The position numbers were made by a program, and so were the translations under genes. A stretch of 64,000 nucleotides of DNA from Chrysoporthe austroafricana (Eukaryota; Ascomycota; Sordariomycetes; Diaporthales; Cryphonectriaceae), in NCBI GenBank assembly GCA_001051155.2, contig JYIP02000008.1, positions 434,001 through 498,000 of the forward strand. The letters are read 5' to 3'. Of the stretch, positions 10,416-21,365 are shown one piece after another; the first letter of the stretch is position 1; every line of letters begins with the position of its first letter. The notes under the pieces were generated by a model. The model did no database searches and was not told where the DNA came from. It saw only the letters and a program-made list of their open reading frames with translations.

Positions 10416-12196
10416 GGGCGTTCACGATGTTGGAGTTAGAGCTGAAATTTAAAAGAAAAAAAAGCCTTAAAAAAAAATGGAAACTTTTATCTGCCGTGTT
10501 CGCACCTATGGCGACATTGGCCGTGCGTACAATTACGGTCGGTATATGGAAGAGAGAGCACTCTCTCATATTCATGGCCGGTAGAAGGCTAAAAAAGAGA
10601 AAGGCCCAAGTAAACCGGCGTGAGGGGCCACAGGCCGCAAAAACGCCTTTGTTTGGAATCACCCGGTCCGGGGGGGGGAAATACGGAGGAGTCATACATC
10701 ATTGCTTTGGGGCAAAGAAGGAAAATCCAGCAATGGGAGTGTGTGTGAGAGGAAGAGAGGGTGCTGCTGGTCGGATACAACCGTCCTGGTATACTTTGTG
10801 GCCGCAAACGAAAAAGTTCGCCCACCGCGACACGTCAAGAGGGGGTTTAAGATCCCCGGGCCGACAAGGAGAATTCATACGCTTACTACCCCATGGTGCC
10901 CGGCCGGAGATGCGCGCGTCTCGTGATACAGACGCGTGCTCCGGCCCTCGACGACGCCCCGGAGCCCGCTGGCTGGGGACCGACAGTACACAGCAACTGC
11001 AACTGGCGCCCGGCTGGGGGGCTCGAGGACGAGGCACGAGGCGCGAGACGGCAGCACGCACGCGAGCTGGGCCCGGACTCGGTGTCGGGATGACGGGGGC
11101 AGGCCGCACACATGATGAGAAGATGAAGAGAAGATTTTCATTCCAAATGCCCCTATAGGCGTTTTTCGGCGGTGTACCGGCGGGCAAAGGGAAGGGAAGG
11201 GAAAGGAAAGGAAAGGAAAGGAAAACCCCCCAAGGTTCCTATGATCTTGCCGGGCGGGGGAAGGGGCGTTTTCCCCGATGGGGGCCCCCTCGCCCGGGGA
11301 TCGGTTGTATGTTTACGGGCATACGTTTTTAGCTGAATATGACGAACATTCGTACATGGAAACTCATTCGATCTCCCCTTGCTTTGGTCGTCGACGTGGG
11401 AGAGCTGTGTAGTTGAGTTGAGTCAGTGCGCAGGAGCCGGGTAGAGAGAGGCCCTGGTCCTGAGGACGAGTGTCGGAGAGGTTCTACGCCCCAGAGGGAG
11501 GGGGGGGGGAGGTGGTTACTTGAAGAAGAAGAAGGAGAAGAAGGGGCCAATGGGTTCTGGATGGAAAGGAATGCTACTTGCTACTGGAAAGGAGAAAGGT
11601 ACGAGAGCGAGCACGCTGAACGTCCTCCCTCCGACAGGGCGTCGTCGTCTGTGATCGCAGCGTCATGTCACCGTGAGCGCGCGTCCTGCCTGGAGGACGC
11701 CTGCCTGCCTCCGATAGCGCGAACGAACAAACGGGTTTGCGCACAGCAAACAGGTGCGTCTTGCAACAATCACCCGCCTGCCTGTCCGCCCGCCCGCCCT
11801 CTCATCTGGCGGGTGTGTAATTGATGCTTCCGCGCGGGGACGATCATCACGAGCGCGAGGCGGGGAGGGTTCTGTGTGTGGTTGACTTTCACGGTTGATT
11901 GATTGATTATAAGGCAGGTAAGGTAAGGTGGGTAGGTAGTATTAAGAACACGAACCAAGACATAAAACCTTATTAATTTTTTTTTTTTTTCTTGACTAAG
12001 AGGCAAAGACGCTCGCGGAGGCTTCGCCGCCAACGACAATAGTATACCCCGGCCGGGCACCCACTCCTACTGCTCCCCCATCGCGGTAGCTACCTGTGCT
12101 TCCCGCGCGATGCTACAGCTTCGGGGGGCTCTCATCGCCCGTTTCCCACAGGGCTCATCGTTTGGTGTCCATCTCGCTGGGGCCCATAGGCTCTTC
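10416..12196. other. intergenic, PPZ1 3' flank to Myb-like gene 3' flank
   Basis: Convergent spacer. A-rich tracts at about 10448-10480 are probably PPZ1 3' UTR. A 243-codon frame at 10427-11158 begins inside this A-rich tail, has no recognisable domain and is rejected. A T-run lies near 11978-11990. No gene supported. Confidence 0.55.
11188..11224. repeat. (GGGAA/GGAAA)n pentanucleotide tract
   Basis: About seven degenerate 5-bp purine units, changing from GGGAA to GGAAA along the tract. Confidence 0.8.
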
Positions 12197-12859
12197 TTAC
12201 TTCGCAGGCGGAGCAGGCCCGACCACCTCAGGGTCAGGCGTCTCAGGGATCTCCTCCACGACAGCCTTCATTTTGGTGTCCTCGTCCCTACCGGCTTCCT
12301 TCATTACACCCCCGTTCTCGACAATTTTCTGTTTCTCGTCTTGCGGTGGATGATCTGGCCTGCGCCCCATACGGGCACACGCCGCCGCCGCCTCGGCGCG
12401 GCTCAGCACAGCAAGCCGCTCCGCCCTGCTCATGCCCTGGACCTCCTCGAGCCTCGCCCTCAGGTGCGGGTGCGCCTTCGTGAGGCGTCTAAACTTAAGG
12501 TTCAAACCTAGGGGGCTCCAGCCTGAAAAGTGCCGCTCCTGAATCTTACTAAAAGACAGCCCTTGCGCTCGGAGGGCTATGAGAAGCTCGGATTCGTGGT
12601 CACTCCAGGGGTAGCAGCGGGGCTGGCCTCCGCGGCCGCCGCCCGTCCTCTTCTTCCTCTCGGCCGTTGTCTTCCCTCTGGAAGCGGTAGGCTCAGCGGC
12701 TCGTGGTGCGCCATCGCCCTGGGTCTGCCCAGGAGAGGTTGAAACACCTGAAGAGACGACTCCATTGTTAATATTCTCTGCCTCACCAATAGTCGCAATT
12801 CCTGGGACACAAGAGGCAAGCGCTGCCGCGCCCTGTCGTTCATGGCCGTCCTCGTCCAT
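12197..12859 (-). CDS. Myb/SANT-like DNA-binding-domain protein
   Basis: Single-exon ORF of 220 residues with ATG at 12859. Residues about 80-125 contain PWSDHESELLIALRAQGLS followed by FSKIQERHFSGWSPLGLNL, the spacing of aromatic residues (W, then F, then W) expected for a Myb/SANT helix-turn-helix of the kind found in many fungal hypothetical regulators. The segment before it is Lys/Arg-rich (ERKKRTGGGRGG) and could be a nuclear signal; the C-terminus is acidic/Pro-rich. It lies head-to-tail after KMT6 with only 42 bp between the KMT6 stop and this ATG, much tighter than normal here, so shared transcription or a misplaced gene boundary is possible. The target and function are unknown. Confidence 0.68.
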   Translation of the reverse strand: MDEDGHERQGAAALASCVPGIATIGEAENINNGVVSSGVSTSPGQTQGDGAPRAAEPTASRGKTTAERKKRTGGGRGGQPRCYPWSDHESELLIALRAQGLSFSKIQERHFSGWSPLGLNLKFRRLTKAHPHLRARLEEVQGMSRAERLAVLSRAEAAAACARMGRRPDHPPQDEKQKIVENGGVMKEAGRDEDTKMKAVVEEIPETPDPEVVGPAPPAK

Positions 12860-12901
12860 GCATGGCAGAGCCTTGCGGTAGTCACGCTTATCAGAAAGGT
12901 C

Positions 12902-15900
12902 CTACTCTTCCAAGTCACGATACCTAGCCGGCCTCTGCCTCCTACGCTGCGAGCGGTCCAACGAGCTGCTGCCCTCGTTACTGCCTTCCTCCTCGGTCTC
13001 CATCCTACGTCTGCTCGGCGTCAGCAGCTCCGCTTCGTTCTCCGCATCCAGCATCTCCTCATCGGAGTCCAGAATCTGCCGCAGGCGCCTCCTGAGGCTC
13101 GGACTGTGGTGGCTGCTACCAGACCGCGGGAGGGGGGCCTTGAATTCTGAATCGTACTCATCCTCACCATGCCTGCGGCGCTTGCTGCGACTGGCCCTGC
13201 TACTAGGAGTGCCGAGGATCGGATGTGGGGATTCGCGGGGATCCATAAAGAGGGATTCATTGCCATTGCTGTCGGGGTCCTCATTCGAGTTAAACGCAGC
13301 CGTCGTCGCGACGGAACCGCCATTCGCAGGCCGTGCGCCACCACGTCCACCTCGCCGAGTGCCCCCACGACCTCGGCCCCTGGACCGGTCACCCCTCTTC
13401 GCGCGAGATCGAGGCCGAGGCGACGGCGGAGGGCTATCTGAATCTGCTTCCACAGAGTCCTCGTGGTCCACAACGTCCCGCTTTCGCTTGCGGCCGCCTC
13501 GAGTGCCGCCAGCGGCGCCACCGCGCCTGTTTGTCGGCCGTTGCGCGGGGTTGAAGTCATCGTCGTCTTCATCGTCATGGTCCTCCAAGGGCGAGTTCTC
13601 GAGTGCGACGTCTTCGTCATCATCAATCACCGGCGCAACTGGTGCTTTTTTGGTCTCAGCGCCGAACTTGACACCGCCTCGGCCCCTGCCTCGTCCACCG
13701 CGACCCCGGCCGCCTCGACCTCTATTACTGCTACCGCCACGTTTGGGTCTGCTTTCTCCGTCTTTAGCATCCAGCAGTTTCTTCGTGAGATTGGGGAAAT
13801 TCTCTCCGTAATTGAAGAAGAGCTCCTCGCCAGCCTTGATGTCGCGCAACGCCCTAAATTTAATGCGGAAGTCGCCATTCACGTACAGGATCTGAGGAAT
13901 GATATTCACTCGCTTCCTGCCGATCTTGTCGAGCTCCGAGGCATGGTTGATGTAGCGGCTGAGATTGCCATAGATAGCGGCGTCGACCCAGATGCCCTCA
14001 TAATCGAGAAGCGTGAAAAGATAGCTGCTGTGACTGCTCTCGTCAAAGACGTCGCCACGACGTGCCTCTCGACGTACGCCCTCGTCGTGCGAGATGAGCT
14101 CTCCAAGATACTCAATGACGAAATCGTCTTGAGGAATGTCTTCCGCTGCGAAAAGACCATACCCGCAGCCTTCGATTTGAGACTCCCCTAGTATGACGGA
14201 CTTGGAAATCCCACGCTGGAGGGCGACGTTCTGACAGCCCGTTGCGTGCAGATGTGTGTCATAAGCATTCTTGGGATCCGCTCGCTCCAGAGCACCGCAG
14301 CCCGAACACAGAACAGGATCGCACTCTCTGTTCAGCTGCACGCAGATGCACGGGCGACCTGCGACCTTCTGCTGCAGACAGGTCTTGCCATTGGCGCTGC
14401 AGGCGCACCCGGTGTATTTGTGGGCACAGCTGTCAACCGTGCAGCGGCAGAATCGATCACAGAGCAGCTTGGCGTCCACGCATGGACAGCCCTTTTCACA
14501 TGGCCCCGGATGGTTACACGGGTCTCTGATTTCCCTGCGAGTAAACTCGTGCGCGTTGAGGTGCTCTTGCCAGTCCTGCTTGAATTCCTTGCGAAAGCGG
14601 TCGTACCAAGGTAAAGATTTCACCTTTGGTGGGGTCGGTTCCACGTTGGCCAACTGTTGCAGAGGTCGGTGGTCCAGCTCAAGATGCCGTACTTGCCGAT
14701 AGACCTCCCAGCAGTAACGGCCCAACAACGCCGAGGCGAGGCAAGGCAGGTGGAGGTTCGTGGCCCCCAAAGCAATGAACAGTCCCTTCAGCAGTAGCAA
14801 CTCCTCTTCGCCCCAGCGATTCGTCTCGTAGTAGGGATTACCATCCTGATAGAGAATCCAGCAATCGTTGCGACAGGCTGACGTGGATTTTTCCTTGGGT
14901 GCTGATGCGAAGAAAGCGGCGAGCTTCTGCCTCATCAGACCTCCAAATTTCCCGATCAGATCGACTCCAATCGGTCGCCGGTGGTTGTCCCTGTCGTGAT
15001 CACCGTGCTCGCACGAGTGAGAGTAGCAGAACAGGCAGCCGAGGATAGTGTAACTCAGCAGGTTGACCTCAACCGAGTCCAGCAGCTGCTCGGCTCCTTG
15101 CTTCTCCATCTCGGTTTTGCCGTCCTTGACCATTTTCTTGTTGTCCACTACAGCCTCGACGGTCTCGTCATGAACAAGGACATCTTTGAGTGTGAGGTCG
15201 GTGTGCTTCCAGAGGTTGTTGAATGCATCTGTGAACATCTTGGCAGCCCTGACGGCGCGGGGTGAAGCAACCTCGTCACTGAGCATACTCATGATGCTGT
15301 TTTTCTGCTGCGGGGTCATCTTGTCGTTGTTCTCGGTCTGAGCGGCCATGTATCGAACAAGGCTAGATTTGCTGCAGCTGTCCAGACCAAGCTTCTTGAT
15401 CCAGCGATTGATGTAGAGGGAGAGCTCAACAGCCGTCTCCTCGATGAGCATCTTGCTAGCCTTCTCGGCCCTGTTAGAGGACGTGACGTTGAAACCAGAC
15501 TGGGCATCCATCGCTTCGAGCTCATTAATCCAGCGGCGGTAGCGCTCCTCCTCGTTATCCTTCATGTCCCGAAGATGGGGGATAAACTTCAGGGTCGTGT
15601 TCGGTGACAGAACGTTGCGCGAGACCTCGATATGATGAAATCTGTACTTCGGGACGCGCTCCCTGTCAGACTTGATACAGGTGACCGGATAAGCCACCTT
15701 CCTCCTCCCTGTGTTAACGCGAGCCGTCTTATCTTCCTTGTGCAGTTTCAGCTGGACCTTCATGGTATCCTTCTGCTGCGAGTCACCCGGCAGAGCAGAC
15801 AAGCTGACGTTGGCCAGGTCGACCGTGGCGCTCACATGACGCCGGCCCGGAGACGGCTGCCGGGTGGCAACCCTTAAGCTGTGGTGGACAAGCTTGGCAT

Positions 15901-16555
15901 GATTCTTATCAAGCTCCTTTGTCAGATCGAAGAGGGAGCTTTCGATCTTGTCTAGAGACCAGTCCTTCCGACGGGGTGTCTGTATAGCGGCCGGAGCGTC
16001 TGGCCTCGAATCAGTGGAGTGGTGGCGCCTTGGTGGGGTTCGAGTGATCCGACGAATCTTAGGTGCGGAAGGCGAGGTCTGGGGAGAGATACTGGACAGG
16101 GTCGAGCTGTCCTGGATGGACGAGTTGGTGACCCTGTCGGTCCTGGATGGGGTTGAGCTGGATTGACCCATCTGGGCCGGTGGGAATGGCTCACTAGAGC
16201 GTGATGACGGCCGGGGTTCCGCACGGGTACCACGGCCACGCGCGGCAGACGCGGAGGCCGAGGCGGTTGATTCGTGGTGGTTGGGACGGTTCTCTGAGTT
16301 AAATCGCGTGGATGTTGATGGTGAAGGATCCAATCCGGTTGACATTCCTCTTCCTCCTCCTCCTGTTCCTGCTCCTCCTGCTGGTGGTGGTGCTGGTGGT
16401 GGTGATGGTGCCGGTGCTGGTGCTGGGGCTCTTCCTCCTCCTCCTGCTGCTGGTGGCGGCGGCGGTGGTGGTGGCGATGGTGGTGGCGATGGTGCTAGTG
16501 CTCTTCCTGCTCCTGGTGGTGGCGGTTGTGGTGATGATGATGATGACGATGATGC

Positions 16556-16588
<33 letters not shown>

Positions 16589-16660
16589 TGCTGCTGCTGT
16601 TGCTCTACCAGGCACCACCTCGACATCACTGTCGTCTAGCGTAAGGTCTATTACATCCAT
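12902..16660 (-). CDS. KMT6: Histone H3K27 methyltransferase, E(z)/KMT6 type
   Basis: Intronless ORF; the first ATG is at 16660 (1252 residues); the frame upstream of it has only a GTG. The protein opens with MDVIDLTLDDSDVEVV, a good SUMO-interacting motif, followed by Ala/Ser/Pro/Gly repeats. The centre holds the fungal E(z) region with RWGEEELLLLKGLF; residues about 711-783 are a cysteine-rich CXC domain (CNHPGPCEKGCPC onward); residues about 815-955 are the SET domain with IEGCGYGLFAAEDI, YINHASE (the NH-S AdoMet/catalytic motif) and FFNYGENF. This is the catalytic subunit of PRC2, depositing H3K27me3 on facultative heterochromatin and silencing secondary-metabolite and effector genes. The approximately 300-residue basic/acidic tail after SET (RGRGGRGRGG, DHDDEDDDDF) is probably disordered and longer than in animal EZH2. 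Confidence 0.93.
16540..16605. repeat. GCT/GAT triplet repeats inside KMT6 exon
   Basis: Triplet-repeat tract coding on the minus strand for Ala and Ser runs in the N-terminal region of KMT6. It keeps the reading frame, so length variation would alter only the disordered arm. Confidence 0.8.
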
Positions 16661-18348
16661 TGTGTCACTGCAACCTCGCCGATCTGAACTGACAGGGTGA
16701 GCGGGTGTGGGCAACGTCCCTCCCACCGCAGGATCCCAAGTCTAGAAGCGGGGGAGAACAGCGCATCCCATCGCTGAGTCTTGTCCACTTGACTTGGACG
16801 ACCGCGTGGTGGTGGGAATGGAGTCAATTGAGCGCAGGGGCGTGCCCCAACCAATATATCACGATTCGAAAGCTTCTTAGTATAAGCACGAACGTGACTC
16901 GAGGGTGGGACAATTGGAATGTGCCGGCGAGAGCGGATGGCCGGGGTTGTTTCCAACCTTGCCGTGATGAGGTCGATGAGTGAGAATGAGAAAAGAATGG
17001 AGGCGTAGACCATGCATGAGCGCGCCCGGCTGGAAAACGCGGTTGCTCGCAGGCTCCTTGGGCAAGGGCTACCGAAACCTAGTGAGTAGAGGGGGTTGGG
17101 GTTAGGGTCCGGGCCTGCATTGCGCATATATCCAGGGGTGGTTGTCGACAGCTCCCTAGCGTGCCTATTGCTTTTGAGGATCCAGGCAACCTGGTATTAC
17201 CACTTAACTAATTGTTCAATTTGGCCTCAGCGTGAGTCTATATTTTGCTGTATATATGCTTGTTTGGTGCTGAAGCAGTACAACCGGCAATTACATCAAA
17301 GAATTTCGGCATGCTCTTCATACAGGTTCTTCCCCTCTCTAATATGTTGTGACAGGTGATGAATAATAATAGCCTTGGTTAGTACCCCACAGCAGAACAA
17401 ACACTTCAACACTCCAGCAGAAATTAGTGTGGCGTTTGTTGTTTCTATTATACGTACACAATGTATTTACTCTGTATGTCCTCCCAGCAGAGAGGACGGC
17501 CAGTCCTCCACGGCGCTAACGAGAATGATGTCGTCACTCCTAGAGTGCCCCGATCTCGTTGAAAAGAGAGAGAGAGGACTATGGATCAATCCGATGCGGC
17601 TTTGCACCAGATCGAAACCCCTCCAGACACCTCATACCAGGGTAGGCTCAAGGCTGTGCCCGGGATGTAATTCTTAACAGCTGATGCAGGGTCGCTGCAG
17701 GGACATACATACATTGAGGGCCGGGAGTCTTTGCGAGCTGAGGGCCAGGATCGAGGGCCAGAACAGGCAGACGGGTCGGGTCCCCCCAGGCTTGTTCTAG
17801 ACACGCCCGCCCACGTTGCAGCGCCACGCTGCGCTGCCGTACGCATACACTGCCTGAGTGCATACCACGCATACGCTGCATAGGAGCGAGCCGTGCACCG
17901 GCCTGGAATGCTACGACGTAGGGGGCGCTAGCGAGCCACTCTAGCCCCAGCAGCGCCCAAGAGTGCGCTAGAGCTGAGCCCAACGCCCCGGGGCCAAATG
18001 AGATGACGTCGTTGTCTTCGATTCCTCTCTTCAGCTTCGCGCCATCGTCCGCAAACATAGACCATCCCACGCCCATTGCCTCACCGACGTGTCCCTCGCT
18101 TCCTCCTCCCCCGGTCGTACTTGCTGCTGTCCTCTGCTACAAAGAAGCCGTCCACGCATCCATCTGATCTGATTCGCTCCCGTCGATATCCGTTGCGTCC
18201 TGCCGCCGCCCTCTCCCGGACTGACTTTTCTACTACATCTCTCATCCTGCGATTGACCTCCCCCCCCCCCGACGAGGGTTGCATACGAGGCCCCACCTAT
18301 CCGCGCATCATCTACCATTTCCGTGACGGTCGTCGCCCGCCCGCTACC
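16661..18348. other. divergent promoter region between KMT6 and PIL1
   Basis: About 1.7 kb with no supported gene; both flanking genes are transcribed outward from it. GC drops noticeably between about 17150 and 17480. The last 250 bp before the eisosome gene are pyrimidine-rich with a C-run at 18259-18268. Confidence 0.55.
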
Positions 18349-19722
18349 ATGCATCGCACGTACTCCATGCGCCAGACGAGGGCGCCCACGGCGTCCCAGA
18401 TCCAGGTGAGTGCCACCGCCACGCCCGTCTCCGAGGACGTCATCTAAGCCTGCTGCCGCCAGAACCCCCCTCCGCCGCCCTCCAGCACCAAGTCCGGCCG
18501 TCTCTTCGGCCGAGGTGGATTCGGTAAGTCCGGGCTCTTGGGCCTCGTCATCCTGCAATGACCACCCGTACTATCTGTTCAACCACGCGCGATGATTTTG
18601 GAACTCATCGATTGTTGGGTTGACAGCACACCTAGGTCATGCCCTTCGCGCGAGGACGGCCGGCGCATACGGCCCGGACCTGGCCAAGAAGCTGTCGCAG
18701 CTTGTCAAGATGGAGAAGAACGTCATGCGCAGCCTCGAGACGGTCGCTAGGGAGCGAATGGAAGTTGCCGTATGTACTACCTGCCGACCCCGGATCTGCC
18801 ATGTCTGGCCTGACCTGACCTGACCTGATCTGACGACCCCTCTCTAGCAACAACTCTCTATCTGGGGCGAGGCCTGCGACGAGGATGTTTCCGATGTGAC
18901 CGACAAGCTCGGCGTCCTGCTCTACGAGATCGGCGAGCTCGAGGACCAATATGTCGACCGGTACGACCAGTACCGGGTGACCATCAAGAGCATCAGGAAT
19001 ATCGAGGCTTCGGTACAGCCCAGCCGAGACCGTGAGCAGCCCGCATCTCCGCAGCAGCGGCTGTCCCTATGTGCTGACTCGTAGCAGGCAAGCAGAAGAT
19101 TACGGACCAGATCGCCCAGCTGAAGTACAAGGAGCCGAACTCGCCCAAGATCGTCGTCCTCGAGCAGGAGCTCGTCCGCGCCGAGGCCGAGTCGCTGGTG
19201 GCCGAAGCACAGCTCTCCAACATAACGCGTGAGAAGATCAAGGCCGCCTACACATACCAGTTCGACGCCCTGCGCGAGCACTGCGAGAAGGTGGCCATCA
19301 TCGCCGGGTACGGCAAGCACCTCCTCGAGCTGATCGACGACACGCCGGTCACGCCCGGCGAGACCCGGGCGGCCTACGACGGATACGAGGCTAGCAAGGC
19401 TATTATCCAGGACTGCGAGGACGCCCTCACGAACTGGGTCACGCAGAACGCCGCCGTCAACTCGAAGCTCTCCGTCCGCGCCCGCACCCTGTCCACGCGG
19501 CGCCGCAACAACATCAAGGCGCGCTCCGAGGGCGGCCACGACCTGTCGGGCCAGGATGCCCCCCTCCACGACCGGGACTCCTGGGTGCCCGCGGGCCAGC
19601 ACAAGGGCGAGTACGACAACTCGGAGGAGGAGGACGAGGAGGACGAAGACGACATCGCCGGCAGCGAGAACGGGCTCAACGGGGAGCACCGAGGGCGTAC
19701 CCATGAGGCAATTGCTGCGTGA
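18349..19722 (+). CDS. PIL1: Eisosome core BAR protein Pil1/Lsp1, 5 exons
   Basis: Exons 18349-18405, 18463-18523, 18627-18769, 18848-19031 and 19088-19722 join in frame to 359 residues. The protein starts MHRTYSMRQTRAPTASQIQ then NPPPPPSSTKSGR, the hallmark Pil1/Lsp1 N-terminus, and continues GPDLAKKLSQLVKMEKNVM, IWGEACDEDVSDVTDKLG and IGELEDQYVDRYDQYRVT across successive splice junctions. This is the BAR-domain scaffold (about residues 45-275) that self-assembles on the inner plasma membrane to form eisosomes (MCC domains). The N-terminal Ser/Thr sites are phosphorylated by Pkh kinases in yeast. The C-terminal tail is acidic (EEEDEEDEDD). Every junction restores conserved sequence, so the model is strong. 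A SUR7/PalI-like gene also lies in this window, but 18 kb away. Confidence 0.95.
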
Positions 19723-20287
19723 GGCGGGACCCGGGGAAGGGCAATGGATCCAGTTAGATGCGCCGACGACGATTTAAAACTTAATGTTCTAATGACGGCA
19801 CTACATAAGGTGGGACGGTTGCGCCATGATGATATATACAAAACAAGCCAGCAAGCCACAGGGGGACTCGGGTTCCCTGCGGGGAAACGCCAGGAGGATG
19901 GAGCCACGAGAGGAAAAAAACATGGGCGGCAATATATCACGACGGGTGGAACTTGGTTCTTTTTTTGAAGTATTCCCGTTTATTGTAGTGTTAGCAGCAA
20001 TATCGACTCTCGGTCTCCCAATGCATGAAGGCCTTGGCCAGACCATCCCTCCCACGGTTGGATCCGTGAACAGACTTATCGTAGTGTCCACGAAGGATGG
20101 TAGCTTATCAAAGACGTCCTCTCATCCTGCATGTTTTGATCCAGGCTGTCTTCTACACCTCGTCTTCCCACGCCCGACCATATATACTCTCGTGTGTCGA
20201 GGGTGGGTGAGCGGGAACCCCGCCTCCCAGTCTGCGTATGGGTATATCCGCCGCCTCGAGCCTGTTCGCCCGTACGTCCGCCTCGCC
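19723..20287. other. convergent spacer between PIL1 and NAA38-like gene
   Basis: Shared 3' flank; frames here are unsupported. A T-run near 19960-19967 and moderate AT content suit transcript ends. Confidence 0.5.
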
Positions 20288-20797
20288 TCAGGGCGACCTC
20301 ATCTGGCTGGCGAAGTCCTCCTTCTCGATCTTCACGATGTGCTCCCCGGGGACGACCACCAGCCCCAGGTACCGGTGCGACATCTCCAACTTGACGGTCG
20401 CCTCGCCGGCCGCGGCGCTCTCCTCGGCGGCCCGGGCGCGCTGCTCGGCCGAGGGCTGGCGGTACTCGTACGTGTAGGCCAGCACGATGTTCTGGTCCTG
20501 CAGAACTCGCCCCTCGCGGCTCAGTCAGATCTCCAGCGCCGTGATGGGCGGGCAGCCCGCCGGGTGAGAAGGGGGGATACGGGAAGGGAAGAGAAGGGGA
20601 GGGGGGCAGCATGCGCGTACCGGGTCAGTGCACTTGAAGTCACCCCAGAACATCCTCTCGTCCGTCGTGTGCACGCGCAGCTTCTTGTTGAGCAGCGACG
20701 AGAGGAACGCCTGGGCCCGGACCTTATCCATCTCCGTCGCCGCCGCCGCCGCCGCCGGGGGCACCACCTCGCCCGTGCTGTCCGCCTGTGTCGCCAT
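20288..20797 (-). CDS. LSM-domain NatC auxiliary subunit (Naa38/Mak31-like), 2 exons
   Basis: Exons 20621-20797 and 20288-20497 (minus strand) join to 128 residues. Exon 1 ends GDFKCTDP and exon 2 continues DQNIVLAYTYEYR; together they give the Sm1-Sm2 pattern (LLNKKLRVHTTDERMFWGDF, NIVL, then HRYLGLVVVPGEHIVKIE). The combination of G-x-F-x-C-x-D and VVPGEHIVKI is typical of LSMD1/Naa38, the Sm-like subunit of the NatC N-terminal acetyltransferase, which acetylates Met-Leu/Ile/Phe N-termini. The intron (20498-20620) has a GTACGC donor, a CTGAC branch site and a TGCAG acceptor. An Ala-rich segment (residues 15-20) and a charged insert (AAEESAAAGEA) are local embellishments. It is divergent from RAD2 across 568 bp. 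Confidence 0.82.
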
Positions 20798-21365
20798 TCT
20801 CCTGCAGACGAGAATCTCTCGGCTCCCTGCTCCGGCCCGCGAGGCTCCGCGCTCGCAGGAGGATGCTGCTGGATCTGTCGTCGTCGCGAGCGCGCTGCGA
20901 GGCTGGCCCGGGCTGGGGAGGGGAGGTGTGCTGTGTCCCTCGGCGTCAGGTTGTGGAGCGCTGCAAGTCGAGGTCGACGGCGGCCTGCAGCGGGGAGCAG
21001 GGGTCCGCACTCCCCTCGCCCCCGTGACGGGGCGGCGGGCTCGCGTGTATGACGGCAGTGGTGGGGCGCTGGGGGAGCCAATCTACAACGGGCCGTCAGC
21101 CTAACGCGCCTCGAGGCGACTTTAAGAGGGCTTCTTCTCTTCGATTCTAGGCAACGAGGCGTTGGTCTCACCTCTCAGGTTCGTTCTCGCAGTGCCCTCC
21201 CGGTGGGCGACGATTCTATGAAGCCAACGAGGATGAGTCTTTTTGCACCTACATAAGGCGGTTCAACAGGAATTTGCTCTCGCTCATCCACGCGCACCTC
21301 CGGCCCTTCCGCCAGCGGCACTCTCCTCCTCTCTGCGCCTTCACACCCCGTAGGCCGCCGCCGCC
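20798..21365. promoter_or_regulatory. bidirectional promoter region, NAA38-like / RAD2
   Basis: 568 bp separate the two divergent start codons, so control elements must be shared or interleaved. No specific binding site is claimed. Confidence 0.5.

Noticed and set aside
10427..11158. 243-codon ORF just after PPZ1
   Set aside because: It begins in the A-rich presumed 3' UTR (Lys-rich start), lacks domains and has no splice-linked extension.
16661..16726. N-terminal extension of KMT6 upstream of ATG 16660
   Set aside because: The frame is open but begins with GTG; the first ATG starts directly at the SUMO-interacting motif.
17086..17106. Telomere-like GGGGTTAGGG string
   Set aside because: A single degenerate unit, not an array.
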